A stretch of DNA of 51,998 nucleotides from Bacteroidales bacterium (GCA_016936505.1 JAFGXS010000076.1:1-51998), one strand, 5' to 3'; positions 27,506 through 36,682 are shown, counted from the first letter of the stretch. Notes: generated by a model from the letters alone, not told the origin. Translations and numbers: made by a program.

Positions 27506-28180
27506 ATGAACTTTCACGAATTTTTTCAGTTGCTCTATCAAAATATTGTGGACAGCTCCTGGATCGAAATTATTGCTGCTGCATTTGGATTGTTAAGTGT
27601 GTGGTATGCTAAAAAAGCCAATATATTGGTTTATCCGACAGGAATTGTCAGCGTATTGTTGTATGTGTACATTTGTTTTAATGCCCAGCTTTATGCCGAC
27701 ATGGGAATCAATGCCTACTATTTCATATTCAGTGTTTATGGTTGGATTATCTGGTCCAGAAGAGATGAAAATAAAGAGGAAATTCCGGTTACATGGTCAG
27801 GAAGAAAAACCTGGCTGATCAGTATTGGAGTGATGATTGTTTCTATTATTGTGATTCAAATCCTGTTGCATATTTTTAAAGCTGACGACAAGCAATACTG
27901 GTCAACAATTGTTCCTTATACCGATACTTTTACAACAGCTGTATTTATAGTGGGTATGTGGCAAATGGCAATGAAAAAAGTAGAAAACTGGATCTTCTGG
28001 ATTGTTGCTGATGTGGTATCTGTACCGCTTTATTTTTATAAACATTTGGTATTTACCAGTTTACAATACCTTGTGTTTTTGGTGTTGGCTGTAATGGGAT
28101 ATATGGAATGGGTAAAGCTGGCACGCGAACATCAAAATAAAGTTGCAGCAAAAGCAGAAGAAGCAGAAGTTTATGCTTAA
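27506..28180 (+). CDS. pnuC: PnuC-family vitamin transporter
   Basis: A 224-residue membrane protein with about seven hydrophobic segments. PnuC features include ATEIIAAAFGLLSVWYAKKA-like sequence near residues 18-36, NAYYFIFSVYGWIIW (about 68-82) and ENWIFWIVADVVSVPLYFYK (about 155-174). PnuC transports nicotinamide riboside; in Bacteroidota close relatives (PnuT) transport thiamine. The YkoF-like gene before it favours thiamine, the NadR-like kinase after it favours nicotinamide riboside, so the substrate is open. Its last codons overlap the kinase start by 8 bases. Confidence 0.85.
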   Translation: MNFHEFFQLLYQNIVDSSWIEIIAAAFGLLSVWYAKKANILVYPTGIVSVLLYVYICFNAQLYADMGINAYYFIFSVYGWIIWSRRDENKEEIPVTWSGRKTWLISIGVMIVSIIVIQILLHIFKADDKQYWSTIVPYTDTFTTAVFIVGMWQMAMKKVENWIFWIVADVVSVPLYFYKHLVFTSLQYLVFLVLAVMGYMEWVKLAREHQNKVAAKAEEAEVYA

Positions 28181-28685
28181 ACGGGTTGCTATTACCGGAC
28201 CGGAATCAACCGGGAAGTCATGGCTGGCTGAGCAGCTGGCAATTAGGTTCAGAACTGAATTTGTTCCTGAATATGCCAGAGAATATCTTCAGGATCATGG
28301 CATGAATTACGATCTGAAAGACATAGAGATAATGGCTAAAGGTCAGGTAAAGAATGAGGAAATAGCAGCTCTGCAAACAAAGACTCTTTTATTTTGTGAT
28401 ACAGATCTGTTGGTGCCAAAAATCTGGAGTGAAGTTGTGTTTGGTTCCTGTTCTGAATGGATTCAAAACCAGTTTTTAACTCACAAGTATGACCTGTTTT
28501 TGTTGTGTTATCCTGATTTGCCCTGGGAGTTTGATCCGATGAGAGAAAATCCGGATAACCGGGATGAACTTTTTGTACTGTATGAAAAAGCATTGAAAGA
28601 AAATAACTTTCCTTACAGAATAGTAAAAGGATTGGGTGGTGATCGTCTTGAAAATGCAATTAATTTTGTTAAGGAAATCATATAA
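28173..28685 (+). CDS. NadR-like P-loop kinase (nucleoside-vitamin kinase candidate)
   Basis: A 170-residue cytoplasmic P-loop NTPase. Walker A is GPESTGKS (9-16), followed by FVPEYAREYL, a block typical of the ribosylnicotinamide kinase domain of NadR, then LLFCDTDLLV (Walker-B-like) and YDLFLLCYPDLPWEFDPMRENPD. It lacks the NadR nucleotidyltransferase and regulator domains. The ATG at 28173 overlaps the pnuC stop and directly precedes RVAITGPES; a longer frame from 28143 adds only lysine- and glutamine-rich residues. It probably phosphorylates the substrate brought in by PnuC and so traps it. Confidence 0.82.
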   Translation: MLKRVAITGPESTGKSWLAEQLAIRFRTEFVPEYAREYLQDHGMNYDLKDIEIMAKGQVKNEEIAALQTKTLLFCDTDLLVPKIWSEVVFGSCSEWIQNQFLTHKYDLFLLCYPDLPWEFDPMRENPDNRDELFVLYEKALKENNFPYRIVKGLGGDRLENAINFVKEII

Positions 28686-28686
28686 G

Positions 28687-29856
28687 ATGTTACTGGAAAA
28701 AAGTAAACGGCACATCCTCTTTTTGGCACGATGGTATCCTAATCGGTATGATTCCATGCCGGGATTATTTATTCAGCGGCATGCCGAAGCCGTTGCTCTG
28801 AGGTCTGATGTTTCTGTGGTGTATGTCCATCCGGTTTCAGTAAAAGGGAATTATACCTATGAAGTTGAAACAGGAAATCTGAGTGGCGTTTTAGTTGTCA
28901 GGGTTTATTGTTTCATTCCTGAATCTGCAAATAGATTTACAAAGCTAATCCGGTTCTTTAAGGCACTAAATCTTGGGGTAAAAGAAGTTGTTGGCAGGAG
29001 AGGAAAGTTTCAACTTATTCATGTGCATGTATTAACCCGGATGGGCCTGGCGGCATTGTATTATAAATGGAAGTATCAAACACCTTATCTTATTACTGAA
29101 CACTGGACCAGGTATTTAAGTAATGTTCCATTCAAAGGTTCTGTACACAAATGGTTAACTCAATGGGTGGTTAAAGAATCGTATATGGTAACTACTGTTT
29201 CAGAAGATCTGAGTCGTGCGATGATGAACCAGGGCTTGAAGCATCATAAATATCGTGTGATCCGGAATGTTGTGGCTCCTTTTTTTTACGATTATCCGAT
29301 TTCTTTTACTGGTAACAAAAAAGAATTTATTCATGTAAGTTGCTTTACCGATAAGCAAAAAAACATCAGTGGTTTATTGCGGGTGATTGCCCGTTTGTCG
29401 GAGGTGAGAAATGATTTCCACTTTTCTCTGGTGGGTGAAGGCGAGGATCTGGAAAAGATGAAAGAATATGCCCAGGAATTAAATATTTCAGGAGAACATC
29501 TGACGTTTACAGGATTACTTCAGCGAAAATCGCTGGCTTCAAAAATGAGTAAAGCCGATGCCTTAGTGCTTTTTAGTAATTATGAAAATATGCCGGTTGT
29601 AATTAATGAAAGTTTCGTTTTGGGGGTTCCTGTTTTTTCTACCAGAGTAGGAGGAATAGCAGAAATAATTAATACTCATAATGGGAGATTGGTTGAGAAA
29701 GGTGATGAAACTGCTTTGTTTAACCAATTAACAGACTTTATTGAGGGGAGAATCGTTTTTGATAAAGCCAGTATAAAAAAAGAGGCCCTTAATGCCTTTT
29801 CTTATGAGACAGTTGGTGCCCGGATTAATTCTTTTTATGACCAGATTCTTGATTAA
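28687..29856 (+). CDS. GT4-family glycosyltransferase
   Basis: A 389-residue glycosyltransferase with GT-B fold. N-terminal LFLARWYPNRYDSMPGLFIQ is typical of Bacteroidota GT4 enzymes. LIHVHVLTRMG and TEHWTRYL lie in the acceptor domain. The donor domain carries LVGEGEDLEKM, TGLLQRKSL and the E-x7-E motif in ENMPVVINE, then GVPVFSTRVGG. No signal peptide, so it acts at the cytoplasmic face. The start at 28687 is 2 bases after the kinase stop; the upstream extension is unlike the family. The acceptor (lipid or surface glycan) is unknown and the neighbours give no clue. Confidence 0.88.
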   Translation: MLLEKSKRHILFLARWYPNRYDSMPGLFIQRHAEAVALRSDVSVVYVHPVSVKGNYTYEVETGNLSGVLVVRVYCFIPESANRFTKLIRFFKALNLGVKEVVGRRGKFQLIHVHVLTRMGLAALYYKWKYQTPYLITEHWTRYLSNVPFKGSVHKWLTQWVVKESYMVTTVSEDLSRAMMNQGLKHHKYRVIRNVVAPFFYDYPISFTGNKKEFIHVSCFTDKQKNISGLLRVIARLSEVRNDFHFSLVGEGEDLEKMKEYAQELNISGEHLTFTGLLQRKSLASKMSKADALVLFSNYENMPVVINESFVLGVPVFSTRVGGIAEIINTHNGRLVEKGDETALFNQLTDFIEGRIVFDKASIKKEALNAFSYETVGARINSFYDQILD

Positions 29857-30755
29857 GGAATGGGTTGTCCTAAGGCCGCTTCGTAGATTTCGTACCATAT
29901 TTGAGTTGTGAGCTCCACATTAAATGCAGCAATAGCCGTATCTATTCTTTCCTGTTTTCCCGATCCGATAATGGGAATAATTCCAACGGGGTGATGCAAT
30001 AACCAGGCAAAAATTAATGTGTCAAGAGAACGTATTTCCAGTCTCTCGCAAAGGTCGATTAAAGTTTGATGAATTCTGTTGCTTTTTTCGTCAATCGGCT
30101 GAATCAGTTTTCCTCCTGCTAAAGGAGACCACGCCATAGGATGGATCTTTTCTTTGAGGAAGAATGGAATATTACTGTTTTCAAAATGCTCAAGTGTATA
30201 GGGAGAAATTTCCACCTGGTTAGTAATAAGCGGTTCAGATGTGTAGCTGTTCAGCATTTCAAACTCCATGGGGTTGAAATTGGAAGCGCCAAAGTTTAGT
30301 ACTTTTCCGGATTGCTTTAAAGTATCAAATGCTCTGGCCGTTTCTTCCGGATTCATCAATGGATCAGCACGATGAATTAAAAGTAAATCAATGTAATCGG
30401 TGTTGAAATTCTTCAGTGATTGCTCTACACTCTTGATAATATGGTTATACCCGGTGTCATAAAATTTAACTTTTTGATCGGGAAGTCTTTTGTATATTGG
30501 CTGGATGCCACATTTTGTAACCAACTGCATTTTTTCTCTTAAAGAAATCTTTCTTTTTAATGCCTGTCCGAATAAAGCCTCTGCCTGGAAATCACCATAA
30601 ATATCTGCGTGATCGAAGGTAGTGATTCCTTTTTCAAGCGTCGTTTCAATAAATTGCAAAAGCTCAGCTTCATTAAGGTTCCAGTTTTTTACTCTCCAAA
30701 ATCCCAGTGCAAGACGTGAAACTTTAAGCTTATCAGACAATATAATTTGTTTCAT
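29853..30755 (-). CDS. aldo/keto reductase, YdhF-like
   Basis: A 300-residue NADPH-dependent oxidoreductase with a TIM-barrel fold. The catalytic tetrad is in place: Asp48 and Tyr53 in FDHADIYGD, Lys81 in TKCGI, and His128 in LLLIHRADPLM. The wording (RVKNWN, KVLNFGASNFNP, TNQVEISP, PIIGSGKQERI) is close to E. coli YdhF. The physiological substrate is unknown. It lies 17 bases downstream of the universal-stress gene on the same strand, suggesting a stress-related operon. Its stop overlaps that of the convergent glycosyltransferase by 4 bases. Confidence 0.92.
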   Translation of the reverse strand: MKQIILSDKLKVSRLALGFWRVKNWNLNEAELLQFIETTLEKGITTFDHADIYGDFQAEALFGQALKRKISLREKMQLVTKCGIQPIYKRLPDQKVKFYDTGYNHIIKSVEQSLKNFNTDYIDLLLIHRADPLMNPEETARAFDTLKQSGKVLNFGASNFNPMEFEMLNSYTSEPLITNQVEISPYTLEHFENSNIPFFLKEKIHPMAWSPLAGGKLIQPIDEKSNRIHQTLIDLCERLEIRSLDTLIFAWLLHHPVGIIPIIGSGKQERIDTAIAAFNVELTTQIWYEIYEAALGQPIP

Positions 30756-30772
30756 TTTATGTGTTTATTGTT

Positions 30773-31645
30773 TTAAATATCTTCATGCATAGCCAGCATG
30801 GGTAATTCCAGGCTGAAAAAATTCTTTTTATGAAAAGCATGTGATGAAAACAGATCTTTGATTAAATGCTTCTTTTCAGAGAGAAAAGCAATCAGATCAA
30901 TATTGTGGTAATCTGTAAATGTGGCCAAAGCATCGTGCATATTACTTGATTTAATAACCGAGAATTTAATTATTTCATTCTTAACCTCATTTTCAAATGC
31001 TTTTTCCAACTCTTCCATCAGAACATTAATTTCCTGATCTTCTTTTTCAGGAGCAAAGTGACAAACATGAAGAACAAAGTTTCTGTTTCCAATCAATGTC
31101 AGAATCTGTTCAATAGTATGAATATCCAATTTGTTAAAATTGGTCGGATACATAATGTTTTCCAAGTGAAAATCTTCATAATCTTCCGGTACGGCAATCA
31201 CCGGAACAGGAGCCATATTCATGATCTTTTCGGCCATATTCCCTTCCAGAAATCCTTTCTTTCCATGTCCCCGGGTTCCCATTATAACCAGATCGGGTTG
31301 CAGTTCTTCAGTTGCTTCAGTAATTTCCCATTGCGGATCGCCGCCTTCTAAAGAAAATTCCACTTTAACCTTTAGCTGTTGATCTTCAATATATTTTCTT
31401 AATTCGGCTACAAATTCTTTCATCGTTTCTTCAGCTTGTTGCTTTAGGGCAATAATTACATCGCTGTTGAAAAAGGCATCCGTATCCATTCCGCTGGGAA
31501 AACTGGAGTCGGGGATCATTATCTGATCGTTATAAATGTGGTACAGATGAATGGTGGCATCCTCGTTAGAAAATAAGCGAATAGCATATCGGCAGGAATT
31601 CATGCTTCCCTCAGAAAAATCAACAGGAACTAAGATTGTTTTCAT
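30773..31645 (-). CDS. tandem universal stress protein
   Basis: A 290-residue cytoplasmic protein with two UspA-like halves. The first half (about 1-145) begins TILVPVDFSEGS and has the nucleotide-loop region VIMGTRGHGKKGFLEGN, where the usual GxxGx9G(S/T) pattern is shortened by one residue and ends in Asn. The second half (about 150-290, NIMYPTNFN, LIAFLSEKKHL) has no ATP-loop motif and looks degenerate. This is a common arrangement in Bacteroidota. Probably the first gene of an operon with the aldo/keto reductase. Confidence 0.9.
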   Translation of the reverse strand: MKTILVPVDFSEGSMNSCRYAIRLFSNEDATIHLYHIYNDQIMIPDSSFPSGMDTDAFFNSDVIIALKQQAEETMKEFVAELRKYIEDQQLKVKVEFSLEGGDPQWEITEATEELQPDLVIMGTRGHGKKGFLEGNMAEKIMNMAPVPVIAVPEDYEDFHLENIMYPTNFNKLDIHTIEQILTLIGNRNFVLHVCHFAPEKEDQEINVLMEELEKAFENEVKNEIIKFSVIKSSNMHDALATFTDYHNIDLIAFLSEKKHLIKDLFSSHAFHKKNFFSLELPMLAMHEDI

Positions 31646-31705
31646 GATCTTTTATTTTAAGAACGCACACCAAAACAAATGATTAGTGTTTGTTCACTGT
31701 TGATT

Positions 31706-31713
31706 CAAAGATA
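31706..31713 (-). promoter_or_regulatory. -7 promoter box of the universal-stress gene
   Basis: TATCTTTG on the minus strand matches TAnnTTTG, 61 bases before the start at 31645. It suggests separate expression from the GldM-family gene upstream. Confidence 0.45.
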
Positions 31714-31765
31714 AACAAAACCGTTTTAGAGTTCTTTTAAAATATGTTTGATATTCTTAAAAAAA

Positions 31766-33373
31766 CTAATCGATAGTCAGAATAATAGGGGCAAGAGTTC
31801 GCTGTGAATCGTTCATGTCTTTTGCAACTATGTGTTCAAAAATAATATTCTGACCACGATTTGTTCTTTGAATTTGTTTGCGCATTTCAGGAGTGAAGTA
31901 GGAGTTTTTAGATTTGAAATGATAAACTTGAAACCCTCTTTGTAAGGTCATTGTAAATGAAGTAATAACAAAAGTCTGGTCAAAATCAAAGTCATCAGGC
32001 ATTTTGGGCACAACTGCTCCGGCTGCCAGCATAATATCCTGATTAATTCCTCCGGAATTTTTCCCGCCTACTGTAGCAATTGGCGTAGGCAGATCTTTTA
32101 CTCTGAATACTTTAGAGTTGAGGTATTTCATGCTGCCATCTATGTTAATTCCTACACGAATAACGGCTTCTTCAACACCCTGCGGAACTCTTACCATCCA
32201 GTCGTTATTGTTACGGTTCTTTTTTATGGTTCCAACAGAAATGGAAGGAGTGAGTCTTTCGCTCGGGATTCCTGGTACAGAAATTGAAACGGGATTGTCA
32301 ACGCCAATGTAAAAGACATTCATTTTTTTAGCGGAAACCGTAACGGAAGGTTGAGAAACAATAAACTGGCTACTGAAATGATAGTAGTTGGTTTTCCCCT
32401 CTGCATTGGTTTGTTTTACTAAGCCTGCAAATTCGTTTATTCCTTCCTGAGTTGCAGGTAAATCGATCATGATTTTTCCCGGTTTGCCCGAAACCACAGA
32501 AGCGCCTTCGGATTGGTCGTTGGGTAAATAGTTTATACCTGTTTTGTAAAACACAGTTGGGTTTTGTGTTGTATCATAAGCTGCAACAACAACTTCAGCC
32601 TGGTATCTTCCTCCCCAAAAAACAAAGTTGCTTTTGGGCAAAACTTTGGCTTCAATTTTATCAAACTTAAAGTTTCCCTTTCCAATGGATTTATACAAAT
32701 GGTTCACCACTTCATATTCAGCATTATAAACGTCGGCTTTGAACTTGTTTAATATGGCAAGGTCAGCTGCCAAAATAGTATTGTAGAAGAAATGGTTTTG
32801 CCAGTTTTGTTTTTGTCCGTCGGCATTAAAATAGGGTCCACTGGTAGCCAGATTGGTTTGAATATCTTTAAATTGATTTTTGTCCACAAGACCAAGTATT
32901 TTTTCACGGAACTCATCAATCCTTGTTTTTAGCTTTATGGCTTCTCCTTCGTTACCACTGTCTGAGTTCCCAAGAAAATAATGCGTCGGAATCTGGTAAT
33001 TATCTTTATTTGTGAGTTCTCTTACAGGAACAATTTTGGCAGAATCAAGAGGAATTTCTTCGGTTTTGGATACGATCTCATATTTTATCTGATCAATATA
33101 TTCGAGAAGTTCTTTTGAAAATGCTTTTGCCTGTTGCGCTTTTTCCCAGTAAGGTTTCACTTTGCCGGGATTGAACTCCAGATTCCTGTCAAATCCTTGA
33201 TATATATCGCTTAATCGTTTGTCAATACTTTTATTGGTTAGTACAATATTGTCGTTCACAACTACAAAAGCATTAATTACGTCTTTTGAAATATTTAATG
33301 CCAGCAAAGTGTACAAAACGAGGTACATCATTGACACCATTCGTTGTCTGGGACTTTCTTTTGTAGACGACAT
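31766..33373 (-). CDS. gldM: GldM/PorM-family protein, outside a gldKLMN cluster
   Basis: A 535-residue inner-membrane-anchored periplasmic protein. The N-terminus (ESPRQRMVSMMYLVLYTLLA, then LNISKDVINAF) is the characteristic GldM/PorM start with its single transmembrane helix, which pairs with GldL as the proton-driven T9SS motor. The periplasmic part is a string of beta domains (VEAEVVAAYDT-like and SVPGIPSERLTPSI-type sequence) and ends in a GldM-like C-terminal domain. No gldK, gldL or gldN is in the window. Instead it is the last gene of a chaperone/usher-like cluster, 26 bases after a small exported protein. It may be the housekeeping T9SS subunit or a dedicated paralogue; I favour the latter. 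Confidence 0.88.
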   Translation of the reverse strand: MSSTKESPRQRMVSMMYLVLYTLLALNISKDVINAFVVVNDNIVLTNKSIDKRLSDIYQGFDRNLEFNPGKVKPYWEKAQQAKAFSKELLEYIDQIKYEIVSKTEEIPLDSAKIVPVRELTNKDNYQIPTHYFLGNSDSGNEGEAIKLKTRIDEFREKILGLVDKNQFKDIQTNLATSGPYFNADGQKQNWQNHFFYNTILAADLAILNKFKADVYNAEYEVVNHLYKSIGKGNFKFDKIEAKVLPKSNFVFWGGRYQAEVVVAAYDTTQNPTVFYKTGINYLPNDQSEGASVVSGKPGKIMIDLPATQEGINEFAGLVKQTNAEGKTNYYHFSSQFIVSQPSVTVSAKKMNVFYIGVDNPVSISVPGIPSERLTPSISVGTIKKNRNNNDWMVRVPQGVEEAVIRVGINIDGSMKYLNSKVFRVKDLPTPIATVGGKNSGGINQDIMLAAGAVVPKMPDDFDFDQTFVITSFTMTLQRGFQVYHFKSKNSYFTPEMRKQIQRTNRGQNIIFEHIVAKDMNDSQRTLAPIILTID

Positions 33374-33399
33374 GAGCGTTTATTTAATTCATTTTACTG

Positions 33400-33903
33400 T
33401 TATTGCATAATAGTGTAAATAATATTTATCGTGTAGGAACTGGTATCGGTATTTATGCGGTTTGGAACCGAGAAAGTCAGGTTCACTTTATGCCCTTCAC
33501 CGTATCCTGATCCTGTATAGCAGGTTGCAATATTCTCAAGTAGTATTTTTGCAGCCTTGGTATTGGAAATGATTTCTTTTCCACTGGAAGTTCCTGTATT
33601 ACTTTTGCTGAACCCATGATATGAACCGGCTTCTGCTGTGAGGCTTAATCCTAAAGGAACCCTGCTGGTAATCATTTGAATATTAATGGTGAAGTCTGGT
33701 TCAAGATAGTTTACCAGTGTAGTATAATTGATCCATTGAGAAAAATTTATAATCTGAGTCTTTGAATAATTGTTTTCATAAAAAGGAACCAGCTCTAGAT
33801 ACCTGGTTTGATTATTACTGACTGAAAAGCTGATTTGTGCAAACGATTTGCTTTGAATGCTTATTAAAAAAATGATGAGCCCTATAATTCTGATTTTTCT
33901 CAT
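33400..33903 (-). CDS. small exported CYTG-motif protein (fourth subunit candidate)
   Basis: A 167-residue exported protein with signal peptide 1 to about 23 (ending SKSFAQ). The mature part is predicted all-beta and contains ENIATCYTGSG, the motif shared with the three small proteins encoded upstream, and ends in an alternating strand SYTINIIYTIMQ. It is the most divergent member. It lies 10 bases after the usher-like gene and 26 before the GldM-family gene, apart from the other three. By position it could be a minor, tip or anchor subunit; that is inference. No known family recognised. Confidence 0.7.
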   Translation of the reverse strand: MRKIRIIGLIIFLISIQSKSFAQISFSVSNNQTRYLELVPFYENNYSKTQIINFSQWINYTTLVNYLEPDFTINIQMITSRVPLGLSLTAEAGSYHGFSKSNTGTSSGKEIISNTKAAKILLENIATCYTGSGYGEGHKVNLTFSVPNRINTDTSSYTINIIYTIMQ

Positions 33904-33913
33904 GATGATTCCT

Positions 33914-36613
33914 TTACCAGTTTGTTTTTTGAAATTGAATTTTATGATAAATCTTTTTTACGATTACTTGTAGTTTTTTTGCTTCTCCGGCTTTTAGATT
34001 AGGGATGAATTCTTGATTTTCAAGTTCATAACCTTCAGGTATTCCATTGTTGTAGACTTTTACTTTCCAGCTTCCTGGCCTTAAATTTGTAAAACTGAAA
34101 GTTCCGTCTGAGTTGGAATAAACTCTGTAAACTTCCGAGCCGTTACTGGCTTCAATAATTAATTTTTTTAACTGTTTCTTAACGCTGGTATAACCTTTCA
34201 GATTCAACTCGTCGTCTTTTTTTATTTCAATGGTTCCATTTATTTGGGCTGCTGTTGTAAGTGAGATTTCAAACTGAGTGTTTTTGCCCGGCAGAATATC
34301 TGTTTTATAAGGACCCGGCTTTACAGCAATAGCATCAAATCCGGCTTTTGAATAATCAATAAATAAGTAATGAGTGCCTGTTTTCACGTTGCGAAAATAG
34401 AATTCACCATTTTGGTCAGTATAAATGGTGTTCCCAGACAAAGTAACCATGATGCCTTTAATGTTGCTAACTCCATCGTTTATAATGCGACCCTGAAGGC
34501 TGCCGATGTTCTTTCTTTTGGATGAAGGAAGATTGAACCTGTGTGTAAATCTTAAGGTGGCACTCAGCTGGGTGCTGTTAATATCTTCCTTTTTAAGTCC
34601 ATAATTTACATAGACTCCAATTTCGTTTCTTTTATTGATATGATAGTCAGCAGAAAGTCCAAGAAGGCTCCTGTTTTTATAATACTGTTGAACCTCGTAA
34701 TTGTTTTGATATTGAAAAGCAATACGGACTTTGTTTCTCCAGATTCCGTTAAACGAGCCACCATAGAAATATTTCTTGAAACTTTCGTTGATAAATTGTT
34801 GTCCCCCAAGATATCTGGTAAAAGCGGATACATACATGTAATTGTTAATGCGGTATCTGACAGAAAGATTAGCGTTAAGCACTGTTTTTGTCGCAAGTTC
34901 ACCTTCTTTAACCTGAAGCAGATTGGTTGTTTTTCCTAAAGTAGAATAAAGGTTAAAGTCAATTCTTTTAATACGGCTCATAAGAGATAGTCGTATGTTT
35001 TGATCCGTATAATAAAATTGCTTTTGTGTACTCATGTCTTCCATTGTGTTTTTGCTGAAACTGATACTCAGACTGCTGTTAATGGAAAGCCGGTAACCAA
35101 TTGATAAAGCCATGCTATTGCTGTAGGGAGCATTTGCATAAATAGTATCCAATGCAATATTTACATGGTTGAAGAAATAATTAAAGTTGATGTTTAACTT
35201 TTTCAGAAGAGTGATTCCCAGTCCGGATGAAATGTACTCGCTGTTGGAAAAATATCCGGGGAATTCAGGATCAGCCTTTGAGTAATCAATAAACAGGGTA
35301 AAGGGCTTGCGATTGATACTCAGGTTGGCAGAATAAGCCTTCGAACTGGTTCCGCCAGATGAACCTGTTGCGTATTCAAACTTAATTTTGCTCCATTTTA
35401 CAGGTTGAAAGTTTCCTGAAATTGTAATGAGTTGGGCTGAACTGTTTGAAACAAATGACTTGTTAAGATATCCGGCTTTAAGCTCTATTTTTTTTAGATA
35501 TAATGATCCGTGAAAGGAAATGACTTGTTTAAGCGACGGATAATATCTGGGAATATTGATGAATCCACCAATACCTAATTTATTGAACCGTTGTTCAATT
35601 TCTACACCTCTGCCAAGTCTTGAAGCCTCGGTTAACTGTGTTAAGCCGAATGTTTGATCACCCAATAGAAGTTTTGTTTTGGGTGTGGAATAACGTGCTG
35701 AGTAAATATCTGTTTGTCCGAGTATGGGTTCTCCCTGACGGTTAGGCCCACGAAAATGAAAGTATAAAGTTTTTCTTTTTCCGGGTTTTAATATGCCACC
35801 GCCTTCAATGTCATACATATATCCGTAACTCCTTACTCCATTAGGATTGTTTGTGGCAAACATTCCCGATATACGAACAGGAATCCGGTTATAAGCGTCG
35901 AACTTAACTTTTTCAGAAGGTATGATCTTGTAATTGGATGTGCTGGAACTATTAATGTCAGGGGCACCTAAAATAAATGCTTTTACACCTACATTAGTCT
36001 GGGTTACATTTTGTATTTTTTTTGGAGCACTGATCAGAATATGAATAACTTGTGATGAATCAGGAGAGAGCGTAATGTTATGGGTTTCAGAAGTTCTGTT
36101 ATTAATCACAGTGGTCTGAATTGTGGTGATCACATTTGACAGGTTCTGAAGTAAAAAGTCTATACTTGCCGTATCTCCTGAAAAAACATAAACAGGGGCT
36201 TTCAGAACTTTTGTCTGAATAGCATATTTTGGTTTGATATAAATGGGAACAGTTACAATGCCAATCTTCTGATTGTGTTCTTCAAAAGCTTCAATATCGA
36301 TTTTGTAATTTCCAACAAAAGCATTATCAGGGGCATAAAAACTAAAGATTTTTAGTTTCTTACTTCTGGCTTCAACAATCTCAGATGAATAATCCATTAG
36401 TTGATTCCAGCCTTTCGGTGCTTTAATACGTAAGTGAAATTTCTGAGAGGAAAAGGTGTTATTCTTCAACATCACTGCAACACAAAAAGTTGATCCGGGG
36501 TTAAGGCTAACCTCATTGTTGTTTACCAATCTGATTTCCAGTTCGCCATTAATAGCATAAACTGCAAAAGAAATCAAAAAGTTCAATGCAAAAATTAAGA
36601 TTCTTTTCCACAT
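33914..36613 (-). CDS. usher-like outer-membrane beta-barrel protein with Ig-like end domains
   Basis: An 899-residue exported protein with signal peptide 1-19. About residues 20-240 are two Ig-like domains (LNPGSTFCVAVMLKNN, APKGWNQL; then VFSGDTASIDFLLQN). About 240-730 are alternating, aromatic-rich strands typical of a large outer-membrane barrel, and this part contains TKLLLGDQTFG followed by GRGVEIEQRF. That is reminiscent of the LxLGDxxT...FRGxxL segment of fimbrial ushers. About 735-899 are two carboxypeptidase-regulatory-like domains (YTDQNGEFYFRNVKTGTHY; YSNSDGTFSFTNLRPGSW), placed like usher C-terminal domains. It is next to a PapD-like chaperone gene, as ushers usually are. I call it usher-like on architecture and short motifs; an unrelated barrel is possible. 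Confidence 0.65.
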   Translation of the reverse strand: MWKRILIFALNFLISFAVYAINGELEIRLVNNNEVSLNPGSTFCVAVMLKNNTFSSQKFHLRIKAPKGWNQLMDYSSEIVEARSKKLKIFSFYAPDNAFVGNYKIDIEAFEEHNQKIGIVTVPIYIKPKYAIQTKVLKAPVYVFSGDTASIDFLLQNLSNVITTIQTTVINNRTSETHNITLSPDSSQVIHILISAPKKIQNVTQTNVGVKAFILGAPDINSSSTSNYKIIPSEKVKFDAYNRIPVRISGMFATNNPNGVRSYGYMYDIEGGGILKPGKRKTLYFHFRGPNRQGEPILGQTDIYSARYSTPKTKLLLGDQTFGLTQLTEASRLGRGVEIEQRFNKLGIGGFINIPRYYPSLKQVISFHGSLYLKKIELKAGYLNKSFVSNSSAQLITISGNFQPVKWSKIKFEYATGSSGGTSSKAYSANLSINRKPFTLFIDYSKADPEFPGYFSNSEYISSGLGITLLKKLNINFNYFFNHVNIALDTIYANAPYSNSMALSIGYRLSINSSLSISFSKNTMEDMSTQKQFYYTDQNIRLSLMSRIKRIDFNLYSTLGKTTNLLQVKEGELATKTVLNANLSVRYRINNYMYVSAFTRYLGGQQFINESFKKYFYGGSFNGIWRNKVRIAFQYQNNYEVQQYYKNRSLLGLSADYHINKRNEIGVYVNYGLKKEDINSTQLSATLRFTHRFNLPSSKRKNIGSLQGRIINDGVSNIKGIMVTLSGNTIYTDQNGEFYFRNVKTGTHYLFIDYSKAGFDAIAVKPGPYKTDILPGKNTQFEISLTTAAQINGTIEIKKDDELNLKGYTSVKKQLKKLIIEASNGSEVYRVYSNSDGTFSFTNLRPGSWKVKVYNNGIPEGYELENQEFIPNLKAGEAKKLQVIVKKIYHKIQFQKTNW

Positions 36614-36682
36614 TTAAATCCTCACTTCATTTCATACATCGAGATTCTTAATGATTTGCTTTTGCAGTATGCTATATTTTAT

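Noticed and set aside
33914-36613. The 899-residue barrel as a TonB-dependent receptor
   Set aside because: No TonB plug motif; its regulatory-like domains are at the C-terminus rather than the N-terminus, and the Ig-like N-terminal domains do not fit that family.
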